Positions 6,878 to 12,324 of a stretch of 14,863 nt of DNA are shown in pieces. The notes under the pieces were generated by a model, which was given only the letters and a program-made list of their open reading frames with translations, was not told the origin of the DNA and searched no databases. Source of the stretch: BMS3B sp964501105. Lineage in GTDB: Archaea; Hydrothermarchaeota; Hydrothermarchaeia; Hydrothermarchaeales; BMS3B. Every line of letters begins with the position of its first letter. The first letter of the stretch is position 1. The position numbers and the translations under genes were made by a program. The stretch lies in the NCBI GenBank assembly GCA_964501105.1, contig CAZCRG010000038.1, positions 1 through 14,863 of the forward strand. The letters are read 5' to 3'.

Positions 6878-7110
6878 GTTATATTTCTGAATCTGTTGCG
6901 TAAGCAACCGGGGTTTAGAAAGGGGGTTCTTATATTTAGTACCCTTGTAAACCCCCCTCTATTATATTTAAGAATCTACGGCGTTAGCCGTGGGGGTTCG
7001 AGGAAGGGGGTGAAACCCCCTTCTATTATATTCATGTATCTACGGCGACAGCCGTCTGGGGTGTAGAGAGGGGGTACTGATATTTAGTACCCTTGTAAAC
7101 CCCCTTCTCT
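6878..7110 (+). repeat. three-unit structured repeat array (array 1)
   Basis: The gap between the divergent PHP2 and paaK2 genes holds three related units at about 6878-6960, 6961-7030 and 7031-7110. Each has an ATCT lead; a 5-bp stem with a four-base GNNA loop (6895-6908, 6978-6991, 7042-7055); a GGGG-rich linker; and a second hairpin with a G-tract arm and C-tract arm (6922-6956; 7003-7023, a perfect 9-bp stem around GAA; 7070-7104). TATA-like TATATTT strings precede the units or sit in the second loop. The block 6878-6915 is identical over 38 bases to 14755-14792. No open frame explains it. Units are imperfect and lack unique spacers, so it is not a CRISPR. Orientation is given on the strand where the loop reads GNNA; the transcribed strand is unknown. 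I do not recognise the family. Confidence 0.85.
7003..7023. repeat. perfect 9-bp hairpin, short form of the repeat's second stem
   Basis: GAAGGGGGT, a GAA loop, then ACCCCCTTC. The middle unit of array 1 has this compact version, while the other units have a 20-25-base loop between the same arms. The run of T and A after it is too short and mixed for a classic intrinsic terminator. Confidence 0.8.
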
Positions 7111-7114
7111 AGGG

Positions 7115-7126
7115 TTAAATTTAAAG
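7115..7126 (+). promoter_or_regulatory. TATA-like box for paaK2-ACT
   Basis: TTAAATTTAAAG lies directly after array 1. Transcription starting about 25 bases downstream, near 7146, would give a short leader containing the GTGGAGG ribosome-binding site at 7149-7155. Confidence 0.45.
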
Positions 7127-7162
7127 CCTTTAATTTCGAATAGGATTAGTGGAGGCATTGAG

Positions 7163-8467
7163 ATGTTTGAGCCAGAGATAGAAACTATGCCCCTGGAGGA
7201 ACTTAAGAAGCTTCAGAAGAAACGCCTTAGAGAAGTGGTGAAGTACTGCTATGAAAATATTCCCTTTTACAGAAAGAAGTTTAATGAGGCAGGTTTAAAG
7301 CCGGAGGATATTAAAGGTCTTGAGGACCTGCCAAAGATTCCTTTCACAGTTAAGGATGACCTCAGGGACCACTATCCCTATGGCATCCTTGCAAAGCCTT
7401 TGAAGGAGATTGTGAGATTTCACTCTTCTTCAGGAACCACAGGTATACCCACAGTGGTTGCCTACACAAAGAAGGATATAGAAACCTGGTCAAGAATCAT
7501 GGCCAGAGGTTTAGCCACAGCAGGCGCTACCAATGAAGATATAATTCAGGTGGCCTATGGCTATGGTTTATTCACTGGTGGCCTGGGATTCCATTATGGC
7601 AGTGAAGCTCTCGGAGCTGCAACATTACCTGCTGGAGGTGGAATCACACCCACTAAGAGGCAGATTCAGATTCTTAAGGATATGAAGAGTACAGTGCTGT
7701 GCTGTACGCCAAGCTATGCTCTTTATCTGGCTGAAGAGGCAAAGAAGGCTGGCATTGATCCTGAAAAAGACTTTAATCTTCGAATTGGCATCTTTGGCGC
7801 AGAGCCCTGGAGTGAAAATATGAGGAAGAAAGTGGAGAAGGCTCTTAATCTGAGAGCTCACGATGTCTATGGGCTCAGTGAAATCTGGGGACCAGGTGTG
7901 GGAATGGAGTGTGAGTATCGCAATGGTTTACACATCTGGGCTGACCACTTTATTGTTGAGGTAATAGACCCTGAGACAGGCGAAGTTCTCGGTAGTGGTG
8001 AAAAGGGTGAGCTTGTCTTTACAACTCTTACAAGAGATGCCATGCCTCTTCTGAGATACAGAAGTAAGGATATCTCCATTATTACAGAAGAACCCTGTGA
8101 ATGCGGAAGAACTCATCCCAGGATGCTCAGGGTTATGGGCAGGAGCGATGATATGCTCATAATTCGCGGAGTAAATGTATTTCCATCGCAGGTGGAGCAT
8201 GTCCTCATGCGCATCCCTGGCATAGGTGAGCATTACCAGATAATTGTTGACAGGGATATTCTTGATACCCTCAAGGTAAGAGTTGAAGTGACACCCGAGG
8301 TCTTCTCAGATAAGCTATCAGAGCTTGTTGACCTTCAGCGCAAAGTTGAAGGAGAGCTTAATGCTGTACTAAATGTGGGGGCAAAGGTGGAGCTTGTGGA
8401 GCCCGGTACAATTCCAAGAACTCCCGGTAAAGCTCAGAGAATAGTTGATCTGAGGAAGGAGGTTTAA
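7163..8467 (+). CDS. paaK: phenylacetate-CoA ligase (AMP-forming), copy 2
   Basis: The second PaaK-branch adenylate-forming ligase: acid + ATP + CoA to acyl-CoA + AMP + PPi. The 434 residues carry SSGTTGIPT (89-97), the aryl-pocket stretch YGYGLFTGGLG (132-142, closer to classical PaaK than copy 1), VYGLSE (235-240), CECGRTH (312-318), GRSDDMLIIRG (326-336) and the C-terminal PGKAQR segment. The start ATG has GTGGAGG 7 bases upstream. It is followed after 3 bases by a double-ACT gene, a pairing widespread in archaea, often beside indolepyruvate oxidoreductase genes (not seen here). That context favours arylacetate or related acids from aromatic amino acids, in salvage or fermentation (inference). 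The structured repeat array lies just upstream. Confidence 0.93.
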   Translation: MFEPEIETMPLEELKKLQKKRLREVVKYCYENIPFYRKKFNEAGLKPEDIKGLEDLPKIPFTVKDDLRDHYPYGILAKPLKEIVRFHSSSGTTGIPTVVAYTKKDIETWSRIMARGLATAGATNEDIIQVAYGYGLFTGGLGFHYGSEALGAATLPAGGGITPTKRQIQILKDMKSTVLCCTPSYALYLAEEAKKAGIDPEKDFNLRIGIFGAEPWSENMRKKVEKALNLRAHDVYGLSEIWGPGVGMECEYRNGLHIWADHFIVEVIDPETGEVLGSGEKGELVFTTLTRDAMPLLRYRSKDISIITEEPCECGRTHPRMLRVMGRSDDMLIIRGVNVFPSQVEHVLMRIPGIGEHYQIIVDRDILDTLKVRVEVTPEVFSDKLSELVDLQRKVEGELNAVLNVGAKVELVEPGTIPRTPGKAQRIVDLRKEV

Positions 8468-8470
8468 TTT

Positions 8471-8896
8471 ATGGCTGTGGAGCAGGTTAGTGTTTTTGTT
8501 GAAAATAAGCCTGGAAGGCTTAGTAAGGTGACAAAGGTTCTCGGAGAGGCTGGAATCAATATAAGAGCATTAAGTATTGCAGAGCTTGGCGAATTTGGTG
8601 TTATAAGGCTCATAGTGGACAGGCCTCACGAAGCTAAAGCTGTGCTTAAAAACTCAGGGCTATCTGTCGGTGTAAATCCAGTTTTAGCTATAGAGATGGG
8701 CGATGAGCCTGGCAGCCTGGCAAGGATTGCTGAAGTGCTGGGTGGAAGGGAAATAAATATAGATTATGCCTATGCCTTCCTTAAGGAGGGAATGGCAGTT
8801 CTCATAGCAAGAGTAAGCGATACCGAAAGAGCTGAGAAGGAGCTGAGCGAAGCAGGGATTAAGACTCTAAAGGCTGAAGACCTCTACAGAATATAG
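8471..8896 (+). CDS. tandem ACT-domain amino-acid-binding protein
   Basis: A 141-residue protein made of two ACT domains (about 4-66 and 71-138). Each starts with the ligand-binding turn, NKPGRLSKVTKVLGEAGIN in the first and DEPGSLARIAEVLGGREIN in the second. ACT domains bind amino acids and act as allosteric sensors; no catalytic domain is attached, so a regulatory or sensory partner role is likely, probably for the PaaK encoded 3 bases upstream. The ribosome-binding site GGAGGT lies in the last codons of paaK2, so translation is coupled. A T-rich run follows the stop. What it senses (perhaps an aromatic amino acid) is inference from the pairing. Confidence 0.9.
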   Translation: MAVEQVSVFVENKPGRLSKVTKVLGEAGINIRALSIAELGEFGVIRLIVDRPHEAKAVLKNSGLSVGVNPVLAIEMGDEPGSLARIAEVLGGREINIDYAYAFLKEGMAVLIARVSDTERAEKELSEAGIKTLKAEDLYRI

Positions 8897-8907
8897 CAGT
8901 TAGAACC

Positions 8908-8922
8908 TTTTATTTTTATTTT
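8908..8922 (+). terminator. oligo-T terminator after paaK2-ACT
   Basis: Twelve bases after the ACT stop the plus strand reads TTTTATTTTTATTTT, a strong archaeal-type T-rich terminator. It separates paaK2-ACT from mfnB. Confidence 0.6.
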
Positions 8923-8951
8923 CAGGGGTCTCTTGGCCATCCCAGCACTAA

Positions 8952-8963
8952 TTTTAAATATTA
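8952..8963 (+). promoter_or_regulatory. TATA-like box for mfnB-AOR
   Basis: TTTTAAATATTA has its core centred about 27 bases before the ATG at 8984, so the mfnB transcript is probably leaderless. This also argues against the longer TTG start at 8933, which would put the promoter inside the gene. Confidence 0.55.
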
Positions 8964-8983
8964 TTTTGGGAGTTCTTAATCCA

Positions 8984-9685
8984 ATGAAACTTCTGGTAAG
9001 TCCCTACACTGTTGAAGAAGCTCAGGAAGCACTGAGAGGTAAAGCTGACATTATAGATGTGAAGAACCCCAGAGAGGGGAGCCTGGGTGCAAATTTTCCC
9101 TGGGTGATCAGAGAGATAGTTTCTCTTGTGGGAAGCAGTGCTGAGACCAGTGCAACCCTGGGAGACCTGAAGTTTAAGCCAGGGCAGGCGGCTCAGGCAG
9201 CCTATGGGCTCTCTTTGCTTGGTGTTGATTACATTAAGGCGGGAATTGCTTTCAGGGGCGTGCAAAAGGCTGAAGAGCTGGCAGGGAGTATAGTTAGAGC
9301 AGTGGAAGGAAGAGCAAAGGTTATCCTTGCAGGCTATGCTGATTACTCAAGTATTGGAGCAGTTTCTCCTCTTGAGCTTCCAGCCATAGCAAGGAAGGCA
9401 GGCGCCCATGGGGTGATGATTGATACCTTCACAAAGGATGGAAGAGGGCTCTTCGACTTTTTAGGAGAGAAGGAGCTTTCAGCTTTTGTAGAAAAGGCTC
9501 ATTCCTTAGACCTTGAGGTTGCTCTTGCTGGCTCTCTAAGAGAGGAGCAGCTTTTAAAGGTTAAGGAGATTGGAGCAGATATTGCAGGGGTAAGGGGAGC
9601 AGCCTGTTCACAGGGGGACAGAGTTAATGGTAAAATTCAGGCGTCTAAAGTTGAGGAGCTAAAGAGGATATGTACAGAGTATTAG
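8984..9685 (+). CDS. mfnB: (5-formylfuran-3-yl)methyl phosphate synthase (DUF556)
   Basis: MfnB condenses two glyceraldehyde 3-phosphate molecules into (5-formylfuran-3-yl)methyl phosphate, the furan precursor of methanofuran. The 233-residue protein is an aldolase-like barrel with the family landmarks: IIDVKNPREGSLGANFPW with the Schiff-base lysine at position 27, as I recall for the Methanocaldococcus enzyme; K85 in YIKAG; and DTFTKDG with K151. The start is the ATG at 8984: the alternative TTG at 8933 would add a 17-residue hydrophobic leader not expected in this cytosolic enzyme, and the TATA box fits 8984. The 3' end overlaps the AOR gene by 16 bases. Its presence says the organism makes methanofuran. 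Confidence 0.95.
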   Translation: MKLLVSPYTVEEAQEALRGKADIIDVKNPREGSLGANFPWVIREIVSLVGSSAETSATLGDLKFKPGQAAQAAYGLSLLGVDYIKAGIAFRGVQKAEELAGSIVRAVEGRAKVILAGYADYSSIGAVSPLELPAIARKAGAHGVMIDTFTKDGRGLFDFLGEKELSAFVEKAHSLDLEVALAGSLREEQLLKVKEIGADIAGVRGAACSQGDRVNGKIQASKVEELKRICTEY

Positions 9686-11418
9686 AGGCTGACCTGAGCA
9701 GGGAGAAATTCTCAGAAATTATTATTGGAGAGGAGGAAATTTCTCTTTTTCTTGGCGGGAAAGGATTAGCTGACTGGCTTATCTACAAAAATCTCAAGCC
9801 TGGTGTGGATGCTCTTTCAGAAGAAAATATTCTTATTTTCATGACAGGTCCTCTCTCAGGCACTCCAGCACCTTCCTCAGGGAGAATCTCTGCAGTTAGC
9901 AAGTCGCCCCTGACTGGTACTATTGCCGAATCCCACTGCGGAGGCTACTTTGCCCTTGCACTGAGAAGAGCTGGCTATCTTGGTGTGGTGATAAAGGGAA
10001 AGGCAAGGGATAGAATTTTTCTGAATATTGGTGAAGAGCCAAGCTTTGAGGATGCATCAGAGCTCTGGGGTAAAGATACAAGAGAGGCTGAGAGAGATAT
10101 AAAGAAGATAGCTGGAAATGGTGCTGAGGTTTTAGCTATTGGAAAAGCAGGAGAAAACCTTGTAAGATTTGCTTCAATTATTCATCAGGGGCACAGAGCC
10201 TTTGGGAGAGCTGGCTTAGGTGCAGTCATGGGTTCTAAGAACCTTAAGGCAATTGCAGCTCACGGTAAGGAGAAGATACCTCTGGCAGAGAGGGAGAAAT
10301 TTCTCAGTCTTTCAAAGCTTCTTTATGGAAAACTTGCTAAACATCCAACAACAGGTGAAGTTTTAAAGAAATATGGAACCCCCAATGTTCTGGCAAAAGT
10401 TAACTATATAGGCCTACTTCCCACAAGAAATTTCACCTCCGGAGTCTTTGAGGGGGCTGAAAAAATTTCTGGCGAGGAGGTTTTTAAGCATATAAAAAAG
10501 AGCTATGGTTGCTACTCCTGTGCCACAAAATGCGGGAAGGAGGTTGAGGTAGATGGCTACAGTACTAAAAGTCTTGAGTATGAAACTCTATTTGCCTGCG
10601 GCTCAAATCTTGGAATCTCCAGCCTGAAGGAGATTATAAAACTCAATGAGGTCTGCAATTCTTTTGGTATGGACACAATTTCCTTTGGAGTAACAGTAGC
10701 CTCTTTTATTGAAGGCGCCAGAAAAGGTTATATTGATTACAGAATAGACTGGGGTGAGGCTGAGGAGATTTTAAAACTTGCAGAGAAGATTGCCAGAAGA
10801 GAAGGTATAGGCGATGCCCTGGCTGAGGGAAGCTATAGATTCTGGAAGAATAGAAATAAGAGCCTTTCAGTGAGTGTTAAGGGCATGGAGCTTCCAGGTT
10901 ATGACGCCAGAGGAGCAAGAGGCTTAGCATTGGCCTATGCCACAAGCAACAGAGGAGCGTGCCATTTAAGAGGTCCAGTTTACATAGATGAAATTCTTGC
11001 CCAGACTGTTGATAGGAGTACTCCAGAGGGCAAAGCAGAGCTGGTTAAAAAACGTCAGGACTTTCACTCTGCCATAGACTCTTTAATTTTATGTAAATTC
11101 ACATCAAGAGCTTTAGAGCCAAAAGAATATGCTGAGCTCTTCACCCTTGCCACAGGTATTGAGATTAATGAAGAGGAGCTTCTAAGAGCGGGGGAGAGGA
11201 TTTTCAATCTTGAGAGGCTGATGAATACAAGAGAGGGCTTCAGAAGAGAGGAAGATACTCTTCCAGATAGACTTCTCAGAGAGCCTCTTCCAGAGGGACC
11301 TTCTCAGGGCAGGGTGGCTGAGCTTGATACTCTGGAGGAGTACTACAGAATAAGAGGCTGGAATGCTGAGGGAATTCCAGAAAAAGAAAAATTAAAAGAG
11401 TTAAAAATAGAGATTTAG
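9670..11418 (+). CDS. tungsten-type aldehyde:ferredoxin oxidoreductase (AOR family)
   Basis: AOR-family enzymes oxidise aldehydes to acids, passing electrons to ferredoxin through a tungstopterin and one [4Fe-4S] cluster. The 582-residue product has the N-terminal pterin-binding domain (LFLGGKGLADWL at 27-38, GPLSGTPAPSSGR at 60-72), the cluster motif C281-x2-C284-x3-C288 (YGCYSCATKC) with the fourth cysteine C475 in DSLILC, and GARGLALAYATSNRGACH (415-432), carrying a histidine where Pyrococcus AOR has its catalytic one. Length is slightly below usual AOR. The start ATG at 9670 lies in the end of mfnB, so translation is coupled. The 3' end shares four bases with a convergent ferredoxin gene, a plausible acceptor. 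The subgroup (AOR, FOR, GOR or WOR) cannot be fixed by eye. Confidence 0.92.
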   Translation: MYRVLEADLSREKFSEIIIGEEEISLFLGGKGLADWLIYKNLKPGVDALSEENILIFMTGPLSGTPAPSSGRISAVSKSPLTGTIAESHCGGYFALALRRAGYLGVVIKGKARDRIFLNIGEEPSFEDASELWGKDTREAERDIKKIAGNGAEVLAIGKAGENLVRFASIIHQGHRAFGRAGLGAVMGSKNLKAIAAHGKEKIPLAEREKFLSLSKLLYGKLAKHPTTGEVLKKYGTPNVLAKVNYIGLLPTRNFTSGVFEGAEKISGEEVFKHIKKSYGCYSCATKCGKEVEVDGYSTKSLEYETLFACGSNLGISSLKEIIKLNEVCNSFGMDTISFGVTVASFIEGARKGYIDYRIDWGEAEEILKLAEKIARREGIGDALAEGSYRFWKNRNKSLSVSVKGMELPGYDARGARGLALAYATSNRGACHLRGPVYIDEILAQTVDRSTPEGKAELVKKRQDFHSAIDSLILCKFTSRALEPKEYAELFTLATGIEINEEELLRAGERIFNLERLMNTREGFRREEDTLPDRLLREPLPEGPSQGRVAELDTLEEYYRIRGWNAEGIPEKEKLKELKIEI

Positions 11419-11603
11419 CAGGAATCGTGGGAAATTGCTCCCTGGGGACAGCCCTCGACACAGGCGCAGCACTCTATGCAGTCATCTGGGTTGACTGCTT
11501 CACTCTTGTTGTCGTCGTTGAGCTCATATACGCCAGCAGGGCATACATCTACACAATTTCCGCATCCTACACAGGCATCTACGTCAATATCTATTGAGAC
11601 CAT
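11415..11603 (-). CDS. 2[4Fe-4S] ferredoxin
   Basis: A 62-residue low-potential electron carrier with two complete cluster motifs: C11-x2-C14-x2-C17-x3-C21-P and C42-x2-C45-x2-C48-x3-C52-P, plus an extra C46 and a terminal cysteine (C62). Both clusters are probably [4Fe-4S]. The start is the ATG at 11603 with AGGAGGT 6 bases upstream; a longer frame to 11645 would add a non-conserved leader that swallows the ribosome-binding site. It is convergent to AOR with overlapping stop codons and has its own promoter. Likely partners are AOR or other oxidoreductases (inference). It is paralogous to the ferredoxin at 12099, with similar C-terminal halves. Confidence 0.93.
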   Translation of the reverse strand: MVSIDIDVDACVGCGNCVDVCPAGVYELNDDNKSEAVNPDDCIECCACVEGCPQGAISHDSC

Positions 11604-11615
11604 ATTTGTACCTCC

Positions 11616-11638
11616 TATTGCGCTACTCGATAGCAATA
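11616..11638 (-). promoter_or_regulatory. hairpin in the ferredoxin leader, beside the ribosome-binding site
   Basis: On the minus strand TATT-GCTA, loop TCGAG, TAGC, bulged GC, AATA forms an 8-bp imperfect hairpin ending directly before the AGGAGG of the ferredoxin gene. It could be an operator or an RNA structure affecting ribosome access. No family is recognised. Confidence 0.35.
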
Positions 11639-11670
11639 ATAACAAAAGAAAATAATTATCGAAGAGATAT

Positions 11671-11680
11671 CTTTATATGG
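11671..11680 (-). promoter_or_regulatory. TATA-like box for the ferredoxin gene at 11415
   Basis: CCATATAAAG on the minus strand is a good archaeal TATA match. A start near 11648 would give a leader of about 45 bases containing the hairpin and ribosome-binding site, unlike the leaderless promoters elsewhere in the window. Confidence 0.5.
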
Positions 11681-11767
11681 GGTGTTAGTTCTGCCCAGAG
11701 AAGTATTTTAATCTTTTAATTTTCAGCTTGATATTCCCCTCATTATATGGCTCTCTTCCTGAAGGAT

Positions 11768-11781
11768 AAAAACAGGAAAAA
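11768..11781 (-). terminator. oligo-T terminator after the zinc-ribbon gene
   Basis: About 15 bases after the stop of the gene at 11797 the minus strand has two runs of five T (GGGTTTTTCCTGTTTTTATC), typical of archaeal termination, ahead of the ferredoxin promoter. Confidence 0.5.
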
Positions 11782-11796
11782 CCCTATAGTTCAATT

Positions 11797-12051
11797 TTAA
11801 TCTCCTTTAAGCTGTCTGAATTTTTCCTCTCCAACACACTTTTCTGCGTACTCACACCAGTTAATACAGAGATTATCTCTTGTCTTTTTCACCACAGTGC
11901 CGCACTCTTCGCACTCTGCCTCGGCCTCGTCGCTCCAGATTTCAACCTCACTTTTGCAGTTGGGGCAGAGAACATATTCCGGCTTTGGGCGCTTAATCTC
12001 TGTACTGCCTGGACAGGAAGCCCTGAGCTTGCCTACATCTACTTCTTCCAT
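11797..12051 (-). CDS. small cysteine-rich zinc-ribbon protein, function unknown
   Basis: An 84-residue protein with one canonical zinc ribbon (C29-x2-C32 and C47-x2-C50), preceded by an SCPGSTEIKRPKPEYVLCP segment and followed by a second cysteine group C62-x3-C66-x5-C72 (NLCINWCEYAEKCVG). I recall this CPGS...EIWSDE...WC.YA..C layout as a conserved small archaeal family, sometimes annotated with HD phosphohydrolases, but no catalytic domain is present here. The second group plus C13 could bind another metal or an Fe-S cluster. The start ATG at 12051 has AGGTAG just upstream. It is last in the CBS-ferredoxin-zinc ribbon series, 47 bases after the ferredoxin, which hints at redox regulation (inference). 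Confidence 0.75.
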   Translation of the reverse strand: MEEVDVGKLRASCPGSTEIKRPKPEYVLCPNCKSEVEIWSDEAEAECEECGTVVKKTRDNLCINWCEYAEKCVGEEKFRQLKGD

Positions 12052-12098
12052 ACAACTACCTAGAAGATTAATCTCTTTATTCTTTTTTGCGAAAATGT

Positions 12099-12308
12099 TC
12101 AGCAGGAAGAATGTTCTATGGCGTCTTCAGGACATACTGCAACACAGGCACAACACTCTATACAGTCCCGAACATTTGGAGCAGTTGCTTTATTGTCTAC
12201 AAGCTCATATACACCTGCTGGGCAGGCTTCAACACATTCAGCATGCCCCTTACACTTGTCGTAGTCTATTTTGATGGTAACATCTGCTTTGTACTCTTTC
12301 ACATTCAT
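12099..12308 (-). CDS. ferredoxin with a His-substituted first cluster motif
   Basis: A 69-residue ferredoxin. The second motif is complete (C49-x2-C52-x2-C55-x3-C59-P). The first reads CKGHAECVEACP, with C19, C25 and C29 in place but histidine (H22) where the second cysteine belongs. The first site may therefore hold a [3Fe-4S] cluster or a His-ligated [4Fe-4S], as Asp-substituted ferredoxins do in Pyrococcus. I recall similar GH motifs in other archaeal and bacterial ferredoxins, so this is probably a natural subfamily and not damage. GGTGAG lies 3 bases before the ATG. The gene follows the CBS gene after 16 bases, so they share a transcript. The C-terminus ends HSSC, paralleling HDSC of the other ferredoxin. 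Confidence 0.9.
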   Translation of the reverse strand: MNVKEYKADVTIKIDYDKCKGHAECVEACPAGVYELVDNKATAPNVRDCIECCACVAVCPEDAIEHSSC

Positions 12309-12324
12309 AGTCTCACCTATAGCC

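Noticed and set aside
6978..7010. tRNA T-arm, from GGTTCGA in the second repeat unit
   Set aside because: The bases after GGTTCGA do not pair back to form a T stem, and no acceptor or anticodon stem can be laid out around it.
6878..7110. CRISPR array
   Set aside because: Units are imperfect, of unequal length and without unique spacers of constant size; the similarity runs through the whole unit and no cas gene is present.
8933..8983. 17-residue N-terminal extension of MfnB from a TTG
   Set aside because: It is hydrophobic and unlike the family, it overlaps the TATA box, and catalytic-lysine numbering fits the ATG at 8984.
11604..11645. N-terminal extension of the ferredoxin at 11415
   Set aside because: It would place the strong AGGAGGT ribosome-binding site and the leader hairpin inside the coding region; the ferredoxin fold starts right after the ATG at 11603.
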